From NCBI GenBank assembly GCA_017937195.1, contig JAGBEA010000011.1, forward strand, positions 1 to 53,273: a stretch of DNA of 53,273 bases, given 5' to 3'. Below, piece by piece: positions 15,201 to 23,425 of this stretch. Numbering within the stretch: position 1 is the first letter of the stretch; every line of letters begins with the position of its first letter. The notes beneath the pieces are model-generated. The model had not been told where the DNA came from. It did no database searches and worked only from the letters and a program-made list of their open reading frames with translations. Position numbers and translations under genes: made by a program. Source of the stretch: Oscillospiraceae bacterium (GTDB lineage Bacteria > Bacillota > Clostridia > Oscillospirales > Oscillospiraceae).

Positions 15201-16469
15201 TTACATCATATCCGCGCCCGTCAGACGGAGCATACGGCGCATGCGCATCAACGTCAGTCGGTTTCGGATCAGGGGGGATCGTTTGATGATCACCGGCAGA
15301 GCCTCCTCAGGAATGCCGATATCCTGCAGGCACCGCTTGGCGCCCAACTGCTCCAGCACTGCGTGGATCTCCTCAGCCGAGGGGATCTCGGAAATGATGG
15401 ATCGGATCGTCGGCCAGGCCTTCGCCAAAGCCTCCGGTGTCACCGCTGCAAGACAATCCTTGCTGTTCTCCTTTTGTGCCGCTTCGAAAAGCCGCTCGCC
15501 AAACACGGCAAGCAAAGTTTCATCCGGAATGGGCTCATAAGGCAGAACCAGTTCGGAAATGTCTTCGATCTCGGCCATACGATGGTAGACATCGCTGGCG
15601 ATGAGGGTGCCGACACCGACCTTCTCGCCGTGGAGCGCAGGGCTCTTCACGCCGATGGCGGCTGGCTCAACCTCAATAAAGTGGGAAACGTGGTGCTCTG
15701 CGCCCGATGCAGGACGGGATGTCCCGATCATCTGCATGGCCAAACCACTCATCAACAGGCCGTAAGTAATGGCCCGGTAAGCATCGATGCTGCCTTCCAG
15801 CAGGTCACCGCAGTGGGTCCACACCTGCTGCAGCGCCTCATTCATAATGGAATAGATCGTGGGGCAGACTTCCTCGCCCGTGACCTCGTGGCAGATCCGC
15901 CAGTCAGCCAGCGCAACGAACTTGCCCAGCATATCGCCGATACCGGTGGCCGTCAGGTACATCGGTGCCTCGGCAATGATATTCAGGTCTGCCACCACCA
16001 GTTCCGGCGCCGCGCAGGCCATGGTCAGCTTGTAGCCGTACCAGGTCATTGCCGCCACGTTGGAACAAAAGCCGTCACAGCTTGCCGCCGTCGGGACAGA
16101 CACAAAGGGCAGATTCCGCTCCTTGGCGCAGAAACGAACGATGTCGTGGACCGTACCGCCGCCAACGGCGATCAGGATCTCCACATCGGCGTCCATACGC
16201 TTCAGCAGCTCTGCCGTAGAAACCTCATCTGCATGGAGGCCCTCTGCCTCCATAATGACCTCCTGCTCTCCAGCGGGACGCTGCAGACCGGAAATCATAT
16301 ATGTATTTGTATCATACACTATACAGCGCTTTCCTGCAATACCTAATTGCGCCATATAGTCTTCAAAGCGATGCAGGGCGCCGGCTTCGATCACGCACAG
16401 CCGTGTCGCCATCTGGTGCTCTTTACCGCATTGACAAAGTCCACCGTATTTGGTGCTGTCGATGTTCAT
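15201..16469 (-). CDS. egsA: sn-glycerol-1-phosphate dehydrogenase, AraM/EgsA-like (paralogue 1)
   Basis: This 422-residue iron-alcohol-dehydrogenase-fold enzyme interconverts dihydroxyacetone phosphate and sn-glycerol 1-phosphate with NAD(P)H. It resembles B. subtilis AraM, including AVGGGTVHDIVRF (nucleotide binding), PTAASCDGF (metal-ligand Asp), SRPASGAEHHVSH (metal-ligand His) and LHGEKVGVG (second His). A CxCGKxH motif near the N-terminus is shared with paralogue 2. The start is ATG 16469 with AAAGGAAG upstream. Upstream in-frame codons overlap the promoter region. It heads the importer operon and diverges from a DeoR regulator. Its real substrate may be another polyol phosphate, since the family is not uniform. 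Confidence 0.88.
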   Translation of the reverse strand: MNIDSTKYGGLCQCGKEHQMATRLCVIEAGALHRFEDYMAQLGIAGKRCIVYDTNTYMISGLQRPAGEQEVIMEAEGLHADEVSTAELLKRMDADVEILIAVGGGTVHDIVRFCAKERNLPFVSVPTAASCDGFCSNVAAMTWYGYKLTMACAAPELVVADLNIIAEAPMYLTATGIGDMLGKFVALADWRICHEVTGEEVCPTIYSIMNEALQQVWTHCGDLLEGSIDAYRAITYGLLMSGLAMQMIGTSRPASGAEHHVSHFIEVEPAAIGVKSPALHGEKVGVGTLIASDVYHRMAEIEDISELVLPYEPIPDETLLAVFGERLFEAAQKENSKDCLAAVTPEALAKAWPTIRSIISEIPSAEEIHAVLEQLGAKRCLQDIGIPEEALPVIIKRSPLIRNRLTLMRMRRMLRLTGADMM

Positions 16470-16546
16470 GGGACTCGCTTCCTTTCTCGAAACACACCCA
16501 CCAATTCCGCCTTTCGGGCACGACAGAAGCACCTCTTTTGCAGGAA

Positions 16547-16574
16547 TTGACTTTTTATACAAATGCGATATAAT
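16547..16574 (+). promoter_or_regulatory. Promoter of DeoR regulator 1
   Basis: TTGACT (16547-16552), a 16-base spacer and TATAAT (16569-16574) read rightwards. Its -10 box ends two bases before the -10 box of the opposing leftward promoter, so both cannot be occupied together. Confidence 0.8.
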
Positions 16575-16576
16575 TT

Positions 16577-16605
16577 AGAATAATAATATTAATTGGATTT
16601 GTCAA
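16577..16605 (-). promoter_or_regulatory. Promoter of egsA-1 / importer operon
   Basis: On the minus strand, TTGACA (16605-16600), a 17-base spacer and TATTCT (16582-16577) face the rightward promoter. The AT-rich stretch TAATAATATTAATTGG (16581-16596) resembles one at the second module and may be a DeoR operator. Confidence 0.68.
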
Positions 16606-16661
16606 TCCCAATCGTCAAAAATGAGAAAAAATCATATTCGATCATTTCCAAGGAGTTTGCT

Positions 16662-17408
16662 ATGCTGAAGGAAGAGCGTTTTCAGAAATTACTGTCTATT
16701 TTAGAGGAAAACGAGTACGAAACCGTCAAAAATTTAAGTGAAAAGTTGCAGATCAGTATGCCCACTGTGCGGCGCGATCTGGCAGAACTGGCGGCGCAGA
16801 ACCGTTTGCTGCGCAGTCATGGCGGCGCTATGCGCGTTGATGCCAAGCAGATCACCGCCCCCGTGGATTTCCGCCGCAGCGTCAGTGCCAAGGAAAAAGC
16901 GGCCATCGCCAAGGCGGCGCTGTCCTTTGTGCGCAGTAATTCCGTGATTTTTATCGACGCTTCCACCACAGCTGCCCATATGATCGAGTATTTAGAGGGC
17001 TTTTGCGACCTGATCGTGGTGACCAACAGTCTGTCCGCCGCGGCACACCTAAAAAATATGGGCATCCACACCTACTGTCTGGGCGGAGAGGTGATCTCCA
17101 GTTCCGTGGCGGTAGGCGGACGCATCGCCGTAGAGGCCGCCAACAATTTCAATATCGACACCATGTTCTTTTCCTCCTACGGCATCAGCGACAGCGGTAT
17201 GATCGTGGACCCCTCCGAGGAGGAGACGGAGCTGCGGGTTCATCTGCTGCGCAATGTGGGCACCAGTGTGTTTTTATGCGACCACAGCAAGTTCGGCAAG
17301 ACCGCCGTACATAATCTGGCCTCCCTCAGCGAGGTGGATTATATGATCACCGACGGGCCTCTGCCCGAGAGCTACCCTGCCGTGCGCAAGGAAGTGGTGC
17401 AGGTGTGA
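16662..17408 (+). CDS. DeoR-family regulator 1
   Basis: This 248-residue repressor has an N-terminal DeoR winged helix (ERFQKLLSILEENEYETVKN, recognition helix around MPTVRRDLAEL). The C-terminal effector domain (about 75-235) is of the ribose-isomerase-like fold, with FIDASTTAAHMIEYL and VDPSEEETELR. Such domains sense sugar or polyol phosphates. The start is ATG 16662 with AAGGAG six bases upstream. The upstream in-frame ATG at 16593 lacks a ribosome site. It diverges from the egsA-1/importer operon, which it probably represses, and converges on its own paralogue with only three bases between the two stop codons. Confidence 0.9.
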   Translation: MLKEERFQKLLSILEENEYETVKNLSEKLQISMPTVRRDLAELAAQNRLLRSHGGAMRVDAKQITAPVDFRRSVSAKEKAAIAKAALSFVRSNSVIFIDASTTAAHMIEYLEGFCDLIVVTNSLSAAAHLKNMGIHTYCLGGEVISSSVAVGGRIAVEAANNFNIDTMFFSSYGISDSGMIVDPSEEETELRVHLLRNVGTSVFLCDHSKFGKTAVHNLASLSEVDYMITDGPLPESYPAVRKEVVQV

Positions 17409-17411
17409 TGC

Positions 17412-18155
17412 TCACACCACGATGATGCGGCGCCGCACCTCTGCATCACGGACATGGGGGCCTGCATTGGTCACCAGATAGTCCACCTGATGGAGCGGAG
17501 CGATGTTGAAGATGGAGCTGCGGCCGAATTTGCTGCCGTCGCACAGAAAGACGCTGACCGCCGCGTTCTTCAGCAGATACCGCCGCAGATTGGTCTCCTT
17601 TTCCGACGGATCGACGATAAAGCCCGCGTCATTGACGCCGTGGGCAGAGAACAGCAGCAGATCGATGGAGAACTCCCGCAGCATCTCCGTGGCCAGCCGT
17701 CCGCTGACCGCCAGCGAGTTGTCCACCAGCGCGCCGCCCACGCAGTAGGTGCGCAGACCCGCCTGCTTGAGATGCATAGCGGTGGCAAGCCCATTGGTGA
17801 GAATGGTAAGATCCTTAAACCGCGACAGATGCTCGATAAGCTGATTGGCAGTGGTGGAGGCATCGATGAAGATCACCGAGTGATCCCGCACCAGCTTGGC
17901 CGCCTCCGCCGCGATGGCCTTTTTCTGGGCAATATTGATGCCGCCGCGGAAATCCAGTGAGGTGGTGACCGTCTGTTCCCGCGTGCGCTGAAACCGTCCG
18001 TTCTCCTGCATCAGCAGATTCTGCCGCATCAGTTCTCGCAGATCGCGGTAGATGGTGGGGAGACTGACGAAAAATTCCTGACGGATCTGCTCCGCCGTTA
18101 CGGCGCCCTGCCGCTCCACAAATTCCAGAATGCGGCGCATCCGTTTCTCCTTCAT
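17412..18155 (-). CDS. DeoR-family regulator 2
   Basis: This 247-residue regulator is clearly paralogous to regulator 1. Both carry SVIFIDASTTA, a TYC(L/V)GG stretch, VDPSEEET/VDPSEKET and SVFLCDxSKFG. The DNA-binding helix (VSLPTIYRDLRELM) differs from that of regulator 1, so the two may read related but distinct operators. It diverges from the HAD phosphatase/egsA-2 operon across about 146 bases. It ends three bases from the end of regulator 1 with no terminator, so convergent transcripts would overlap. The ribosome site is GGCAGGTGAGA. The likely inducer is a sugar or polyol phosphate, by family. Confidence 0.9.
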   Translation of the reverse strand: MKEKRMRRILEFVERQGAVTAEQIRQEFFVSLPTIYRDLRELMRQNLLMQENGRFQRTREQTVTTSLDFRGGINIAQKKAIAAEAAKLVRDHSVIFIDASTTANQLIEHLSRFKDLTILTNGLATAMHLKQAGLRTYCVGGALVDNSLAVSGRLATEMLREFSIDLLLFSAHGVNDAGFIVDPSEKETNLRRYLLKNAAVSVFLCDGSKFGRSSIFNIAPLHQVDYLVTNAGPHVRDAEVRRRIIVV

Positions 18156-18209
18156 CCGTCTCTCACCTGCCGATCAAAAATGATTGTTTTTCTTTTTTTG
18201 CGATAGATA

Positions 18210-18238
18210 TTGACAAAACCGCTCATCACACTAATAAT
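18210..18238 (+). promoter_or_regulatory. Promoter of HAD phosphatase-egsA-2 operon
   Basis: TTGACA (18210-18215), a 17-base spacer and AATAAT (18233-18238) read rightwards, leaving a leader of about 55 bases. Confidence 0.8.
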
Positions 18239-18240
18239 AT

Positions 18241-18269
18241 AATATTGGTCATATAAATACAATAGTCAA
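18241..18269 (-). promoter_or_regulatory. Promoter of DeoR regulator 2
   Basis: On the minus strand, TTGACT (18269-18264), a 17-base spacer and AATATT (18246-18241) face the rightward promoter. The two -10 boxes are again separated by two bases, exactly as at 16574/16577. Confidence 0.68.
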
Positions 18270-18301
18270 CTCGAAAAAACTGAATTTTGGGAGAGAACAT
18301 A

Positions 18302-19021
18302 ATGGATAAGAAAATCAAACTTGTGGCATTCGATCTGGACGGCACCTTGACCCAGCACAAGACCCCGTTGGATGACACCAACCGCGCAGTTCTGGAACAG
18401 CTGAGCAAGCATTACAAGCTGGTGATGGTGGGCGCAGGCAACGCCATGCGTATCTTCAATCAGCTGGGCGGCTTCCCCATGGACGTGATGGGCAACTACG
18501 GTATGCAGCTGGGTCTGTACAATCCCGAGACCAAGACGCTGGATCTGGTGCGCAACGACACCGTCCCCTGCGACCGCGAGAGCGTGGACAAGCGCATCAC
18601 CATGCTGCGTGAGCGCTTCGGCTTCACCGAGTACGCCGGCGAGAACGTGGAGTTCCACGATTCCGGCTGCGTCACCTTCCCCATTCTGGGCACCAAAGCC
18701 AAGGCTGAGGACAAGCTGGCCTTTGACCCCGACCGCTCCAAGCGCCGCAAGATCTACGACATCGTGGTGGAGACCTTCCCCGAGTTTGTGGTGTTCGTGG
18801 GCGGCTCTTCCTCCTTCGATATGGCTCCCCGTCCCCGCGACAAGTACTACGCGCTGTCCAACTTCTGCAAGGAGCTGGGTCTGAGCCACGACGAGGTGGC
18901 CTATGCCGGTGACGACTACGGCCCCGGCGGCAATGACGAGAGCATCTACAAGTCCGATATCCGCTTCTACTGCGTGGATGACTACACCAAGCTGGGCGAG
19001 TACCTGAAGGAACTGCTGTAA
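18302..19021 (+). CDS. HAD-superfamily phosphatase (phosphomannomutase-like cap)
   Basis: This 239-residue hydrolase has the HAD catalytic motif FDLDGTLT (D12 nucleophile, D14 acid) and a C-terminal metal motif GDDYGPGGND. The region FDMAPRPRDKYYAL resembles the class IIB cap of eukaryotic-type phosphomannomutases and sugar phosphatases. It probably removes phosphate from a sugar- or polyol-phosphate metabolite, or mutates it. The start is ATG 18302 with GGGAGAG upstream. A TTG five codons earlier is weaker. It is the first gene of an operon with egsA-2, 37 bases downstream. The link to a second glycerol-1-phosphate dehydrogenase suggests it acts on a product or precursor of that enzyme. Confidence 0.85.
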   Translation: MDKKIKLVAFDLDGTLTQHKTPLDDTNRAVLEQLSKHYKLVMVGAGNAMRIFNQLGGFPMDVMGNYGMQLGLYNPETKTLDLVRNDTVPCDRESVDKRITMLRERFGFTEYAGENVEFHDSGCVTFPILGTKAKAEDKLAFDPDRSKRRKIYDIVVETFPEFVVFVGGSSSFDMAPRPRDKYYALSNFCKELGLSHDEVAYAGDDYGPGGNDESIYKSDIRFYCVDDYTKLGEYLKELL

Positions 19022-19058
19022 GCAATCAACTTTAATACATATAACGGAGGAAAGTACT

Positions 19059-20405
19059 ATGAAAATGTATGCTGAGCCCCATGGCCTGAACGATTATCTG
19101 GATACCCATTTCACCTGCGACTGCGGCAAGGATCACTATGCTTCCCTGAAGACCGTCAGCGTGCGCAAGGATGCGCTGCTGGATCTGCCCAAGATCGCCA
19201 AGGAGCAGGGCTTCTCCAGCCTGTATCTGGTCAGCGATGCCATCACCTATGACATCGCCGGCAAGCGCTGCATGGAGATCCTGGCTGATGCCGGCATCAA
19301 AGCTGAGATCATCCGCCTGACCCACATCAACTTCGACGAGGCCACTCTGGGCGAGCTGGTCATCAATATGCCCGCTGACTGCGACGTGGTGGTGGCTGTC
19401 GGTACCGGCGCCATCAACGATATGGTCCGCTTCTTCAGCTTCAAGATGGGCCGCCCCTTCTTCACCGTGGCCACCGCCGCTCCCATGGACGGCTTTGCCT
19501 CCTCCGTGGCAGCACTGAACGTCAACAACCTGAAGACCACCTATGAGACCCAGACTCCTCAGGCCATCATCGGCGACACCGAGATCCTCAAGGGCGCTCC
19601 CTACCGCATGATCGCGGCAGGTCTGGGCGATCTGCTGGGCAAGTTCACCTGCCTGTGCGACTGGAAGCTGGCCAAGGTCATCACCGGCGAGCATTACTGC
19701 GACAAGATCGTGGAGCTGGTGGAGAACTGCGTGCAGAACGTGCTGGACGGCGCTGCCAAGGCTAAGGAGCGCGATCCCGAGGTGCTGGGCGGCATCATGG
19801 AAGGTCTGGTTCTGACCGGCGTGGCTATGAGCCTGTACGGCAACTCCCGTCCCGCTTCCGGCTGTGAGCATCATATGTCCCACTACTGGGAGATGATGTT
19901 TGAGCAGCAGCACAAGCGCCCCGTGCCCCACGGCACTCAGGTCAGCGTGGGTACCGTTCTGGTGCTGAAGCTGGTGGAGGCCCTGCGCAACACCAAGGTG
20001 GACTTCGACGCCGCCCGCGCCGCTGCCAAGGCTTACGATCAGGCCGCTTGGGAAGAGAGCATCCGCGCCGCTTACGGTCCTGCCGCTCAGGGCGTGATCG
20101 ACATGGAAGCCAAGGCCAAGAAGAACGAGACCACCGCGCGTCTTGCCCGCATCGATGCGATGGAGGCCAACTGGAGTGAGCTGCTGGGCCTGCTGGAGGC
20201 TCTGCCTTCCTCCGAGACCGTTATCGAGCTGCTGAAGTCTCTGGAGTCCCCCTATCTGCCCGAGCAGATCGATGTGGATGTGGAGATGCTGCGCAACACC
20301 TTCCTGTACTGCAAGGAAGTCCGCGCCCGCTACACCATTTTGCAGATGATCTGGGATCTGGGTCTGCTGGAGACTCTGTCCGACAAGGTCATCGCCGAGC
20401 TGTAA
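19059..20405 (+). CDS. egsA: sn-glycerol-1-phosphate dehydrogenase, AraM/EgsA-like (paralogue 2)
   Basis: This 448-residue paralogue of the enzyme at 15201-16469 keeps the nucleotide loop (VAVGTGAINDMVRF) and the metal ligands in TAAPMDGFASS, SRPASGCEHHMSH and PHGTQVSVG. It also keeps the N-terminal CDCGKDH motif. It is about 26 residues longer than paralogue 1, mostly through changes in the C-terminal helical half. The ribosome site GGAGG precedes the ATG. The HAD phosphatase gene lies 37 bases upstream. Two divergent AraM-type enzymes a few kilobases apart suggest different substrates or different regulation rather than simple redundancy. A strong terminator follows. Confidence 0.9.
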   Translation: MKMYAEPHGLNDYLDTHFTCDCGKDHYASLKTVSVRKDALLDLPKIAKEQGFSSLYLVSDAITYDIAGKRCMEILADAGIKAEIIRLTHINFDEATLGELVINMPADCDVVVAVGTGAINDMVRFFSFKMGRPFFTVATAAPMDGFASSVAALNVNNLKTTYETQTPQAIIGDTEILKGAPYRMIAAGLGDLLGKFTCLCDWKLAKVITGEHYCDKIVELVENCVQNVLDGAAKAKERDPEVLGGIMEGLVLTGVAMSLYGNSRPASGCEHHMSHYWEMMFEQQHKRPVPHGTQVSVGTVLVLKLVEALRNTKVDFDAARAAAKAYDQAAWEESIRAAYGPAAQGVIDMEAKAKKNETTARLARIDAMEANWSELLGLLEALPSSETVIELLKSLESPYLPEQIDVDVEMLRNTFLYCKEVRARYTILQMIWDLGLLETLSDKVIAEL

Positions 20406-20421
20406 GCGATACCAATTGTAT

Positions 20422-20459
20422 AAAGAGAGTCTGTTCCGTCGGAACAGACTCTCTTTTTT
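20422..20459. terminator. Bidirectional terminator, egsA-2 / rpoN
   Basis: A long hairpin, AAAGAGAGTCTGTTCC-GTC-GGAACAGACTCTCTTT, is followed by a T run and lies between convergent genes. Confidence 0.95.
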
Positions 20460-20460
20460 C

Positions 20461-21792
20461 TTATCGTTTTCGCCGCGCCGAGGCGGCGGGAATACGCAGC
20501 TCCTCGCGGTATTTGGCGACGGTGCGCCGCGCCACCTCCACCCCCTGCTGCGCCAGCAATTGCCGCAGCTTTTCATCGCTGAGGGGTTTCGCGCGATCCT
20601 CGCCGCCGATCAGCTCCACCAGCCGCTTCTGCACCGCCTGACGGGACACACCTCCGCCGCACAGCGGGAAAAAGTAGCGCAAGGGGTATGTTCCCTGCCG
20701 GCACTGCAGATATTTGCCCCGCAGTGCACGGCTCACGGTGGAGGGATGCACCTCCAGCTCCTGCGCCAGCTCCCGCATACTCATGGGCTGCAGCTCGCCG
20801 CTTTTTCCAGTGAAATAGTCCGTTTGTCTTGCCAGTGCCGCCTCCGCGCAGCGCCGCAGCGTGTCGCCGCGCCGCTCCAGATTCTGCAGCACCTCCTGCG
20901 CGCTGTGCAGCTTTTTGCGCAGATAGGCAAGCGTCTCGGGGTCGGTGGTCTGGTTGATCAGTTGGGTATAGTAGCCGCTGATCGTCAGCCGCGGCAGATA
21001 GTACTCATTGAGCAGCACCTGCCACTTGCCGTCCAGCTCCGCCACAAAGAGATCGGGGCGTACATATTCCGTCTCGCCGCCGGATTGAAATGCCCGACCG
21101 GGATAGGGCTGCAGCGCGCTGATCTTCTGCTGCGCCTGCCGCACCTCCTGCTCACTGATGTGCAGTGCGCGGGCGATGGTGCCATAGTGATGCTTACCCA
21201 GCTGCGGCAGATACTGCCGCACAATGGTCAGCACCGTGCGGTCTTTCTCCCCTTGCCGCTTCAGCTGCAGTTCCAGACATTCGGCAAGCTCCCGTGCCGC
21301 CACGCCGGCAGGCTCCAGCGTCTGCAGGATGGTCAGCGCCTGCTGCACCATCTCGTGGGGCAGCCCCAGCTCCTGCAGACCGTCCCACTCCTCCGCCGGC
21401 AGATAGCCGTCATCATCCAGCAGCTGCACCATATATTGGCACAGCGCATCCATCTCATGGGGCAGACGCAAACGCGACAACTGATCGCGCAGAAAACTGT
21501 CCAGACTGTCCAGCCCGCTGTCCGTCTTTCCTTCCGCTGTGTCCACGCGGTGCGCCGTTGTACCGCTGGCGTCCAGCCAACTGATCCGGCGGCACAAATT
21601 GCGGTACTCCGCCTGCACTGCCGCAGGCTCCGCCCGCTCCAGCATAGGGTTCTCCTCCGCGGCGCGGTTGAGGTAGTCCAGCAGCTCCTGCGCGTTCATC
21701 TGCAAGATCTCCATAGACTGCAGCAGCTGCGGCGTCAGGTGCAGCTCCTGCCGAAGCTGCGTCTGCAGATCGTTCTTCAGATACTCCGGCAT
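20461..21792 (-). CDS. rpoN: RNA polymerase sigma-54 factor
   Basis: This 443-residue alternative sigma factor recognises -24/-12 promoters and needs an AAA+ activator. Region I is Gln/Leu-rich (LTPQLLQSMEILQMNAQEL, about residues 17-35). The core-binding and helix-turn-helix regions follow, including MRELAQELEVHPSTVSRALR. The C-terminus carries a perfect RpoN box, ARRTVAKYRE. The start is ATG 21792 with AAGGAGG upstream, giving MPEYLKNDLQ. No sigma-54 activator gene is visible in the window, and the promoters I can read here are all sigma-A-like. A possible extended -10 (TGC-TATACT, 21829-21821) lies upstream on the minus strand. Confidence 0.95.
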   Translation of the reverse strand: MPEYLKNDLQTQLRQELHLTPQLLQSMEILQMNAQELLDYLNRAAEENPMLERAEPAAVQAEYRNLCRRISWLDASGTTAHRVDTAEGKTDSGLDSLDSFLRDQLSRLRLPHEMDALCQYMVQLLDDDGYLPAEEWDGLQELGLPHEMVQQALTILQTLEPAGVAARELAECLELQLKRQGEKDRTVLTIVRQYLPQLGKHHYGTIARALHISEQEVRQAQQKISALQPYPGRAFQSGGETEYVRPDLFVAELDGKWQVLLNEYYLPRLTISGYYTQLINQTTDPETLAYLRKKLHSAQEVLQNLERRGDTLRRCAEAALARQTDYFTGKSGELQPMSMRELAQELEVHPSTVSRALRGKYLQCRQGTYPLRYFFPLCGGGVSRQAVQKRLVELIGGEDRAKPLSDEKLRQLLAQQGVEVARRTVAKYREELRIPAASARRKR

Positions 21793-21868
21793 ACCCCACC
21801 TCCTTTTCGCCGTTTTGTTCAGTATAGCACATCTGCGCCCACTTGCCCACAGTTTTTCTGCCAGACGG

Positions 21869-21898
21869 TTGCATATCCGGCGCAAAATATGATAATAT
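21869..21898 (+). promoter_or_regulatory. Candidate trkH promoter
   Basis: TTGCAT (21869-21874), an 18-base spacer and TAATAT (21893-21898) lie about 65 bases before trkH. The match is moderate. Confidence 0.45.
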
Positions 21899-21964
21899 AG
21901 GGAATCATCACCATTGCTTCCCTATTGAGGGGCATTATTCTATCTCAAACGAGGGATCTGTTCC

Positions 21965-23410
21965 ATGAATTATAAAATGGTCATTCACACCATCGCTCAG
22001 GTGGTATTGGTAGGCGCCGGTCTGCTGGCACTGCCGCTGCTGGTCAGCATCTATTATCACGAACCTGCAACCACATTTGCCTATCTGTGCGCCATCGCCA
22101 CCGCGCTGCTTCTGGGCGGCAGTATGGTGATCCTATCCCGCCCGCAAAACCGCGTGATCTTCGCCCGTGAGGGCTTCTGCATCGTTTCTGTCAGTTGGAT
22201 CATGCTGTCTGCTATCGGCGCGCTCCCCTTTACCATCAGCGGCGATATTCCTTCCTATGTGGACGCATTTTTCGAGACGGTCAGCGGCTTTACCACTACC
22301 GGTGCCTCGATCCTCACGAATGTGGAAGCTATGAGCCGCGGCAATCTGTTCTGGCGCAGCTTTACCCACTGGGTAGGCGGTATGGGTGTGCTGGTACTGG
22401 TGACCATTATCGCCTCCAAGCTGCCGGACCGCTCTATGAACATTCTGAGGGCTGAGATGCCCGGCCCCATCGTGGGCAAGCTGGTCCCCCGCGCAAAAGA
22501 CACCTCCCGCATCCTCTATATGATTTATCTGGGGATCACGGTTCTGGTCACGGTTCTGCTGGCGCTGGGCGGTATGCCCCTTTATGACAGTGTGGTCCAC
22601 GCCTTTGGTACTGCCGGCACCGGCGGCTTCGGCATCAAGGCAGACAGCCTCGCCAGCTACAGTCCCTATCTGCAATGGGTCATCACTTTCGGTATGCTGG
22701 CTTTCGGCGTCAACTTCAACATCTATTTCCTGATCATCCTGCGCCGGTTCGGGCAGGCGCTGAAAAGCACTGAGCTGTGGACGTATCTGGGCATCGTGGC
22801 TGCCAGCATCGCCGTCATTACATGGAATATCTCCTCTATGTACAGCTCTTTGGGCGAAAGCCTGCGCCATGCGGCGTTTCAGGTATCCTCCATCGTCACC
22901 ACCACCGGCTATGCTACAACGGATTTCAATCTCTGGCCCGGCCTTTCCAAAGCGATTTTGCTGTTGCTGATGTTTATGGGTGCCTGCGCCGGTTCTACCG
23001 GCGGCGGTTTGAAGGTCTCCCGCGTTGTGATCCTTGCCCAGATGCTGCGGCAGGAGGTACGCCGTATGATCCACCCCCGCTCCGTGTCCGTGGTGCGCTA
23101 TGAGGGTAAGATCGTAGATGAAGGGACCCAGCACGGCACCACCGCCTATTTCGCACTGTATTTTTTCTGTATCATTGCCGCTTTCCTGCTGATCTCTTTT
23201 GAGCCGTTCAGCTTTGAAACCAATTTCTCGGCGGCTGTCGCTTGCTTCAACAATATCGGTCCCGGCTTTGATATGGTTGGTGCCGCCGGCAGTTATGCCG
23301 CCTATTCCGACTTTTCCAAGATCGTGCTGGCCTTCACTATGCTGATGGGCCGTTTGGAGATCTTCCCCCTGCTTTTGACCTTTATCCCCTCGGCGTGGCA
23401 TCGCCGATAA
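21965..23410 (+). CDS. trkH: TrkH/KtrB-family potassium transporter
   Basis: This 481-residue membrane protein forms the ion-conducting subunit of a K+ uptake system. Four pore-type loops are visible: TVSGFTTTGASI, GTAGTGGFGIK, IVTTTGYATTD, and a last one near FNNIGPGFDM. Together they make the fourfold pseudo-repeat with selectivity-filter glycines. About ten transmembrane segments are present. The cytoplasmic NAD-binding partner (TrkA/KtrA) is not in the visible neighbourhood and must lie elsewhere or downstream of another promoter. A YitT-family gene follows 15 bases later on the same strand and may be co-transcribed. Confidence 0.92.
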   Translation: MNYKMVIHTIAQVVLVGAGLLALPLLVSIYYHEPATTFAYLCAIATALLLGGSMVILSRPQNRVIFAREGFCIVSVSWIMLSAIGALPFTISGDIPSYVDAFFETVSGFTTTGASILTNVEAMSRGNLFWRSFTHWVGGMGVLVLVTIIASKLPDRSMNILRAEMPGPIVGKLVPRAKDTSRILYMIYLGITVLVTVLLALGGMPLYDSVVHAFGTAGTGGFGIKADSLASYSPYLQWVITFGMLAFGVNFNIYFLIILRRFGQALKSTELWTYLGIVAASIAVITWNISSMYSSLGESLRHAAFQVSSIVTTTGYATTDFNLWPGLSKAILLLLMFMGACAGSTGGGLKVSRVVILAQMLRQEVRRMIHPRSVSVVRYEGKIVDEGTQHGTTAYFALYFFCIIAAFLLISFEPFSFETNFSAAVACFNNIGPGFDMVGAAGSYAAYSDFSKIVLAFTMLMGRLEIFPLLLTFIPSAWHRR

Positions 23411-23425
23411 ATCGAGGTGTTTTGC

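Noticed and set aside
14022-16346. A 774-codon open frame antisense to the ABC ATPase and egsA-1
   Set aside because: It crosses two well-supported genes and their spacer and has no recognisable domain or ribosome site.
11240-16469. The importer as a simple Fe(III) transporter
   Set aside because: The protein class allows it, but the operon begins with a polyol-phosphate dehydrogenase and has DeoR control. No Fur-type site or iron gene is seen. It is not fully excluded.
20461-21792. Sigma-54 promoters in the window, given rpoN
   Set aside because: I found no convincing TGGCAC-N5-TTGC element in the spacers I read, and no sigma-54 activator gene.
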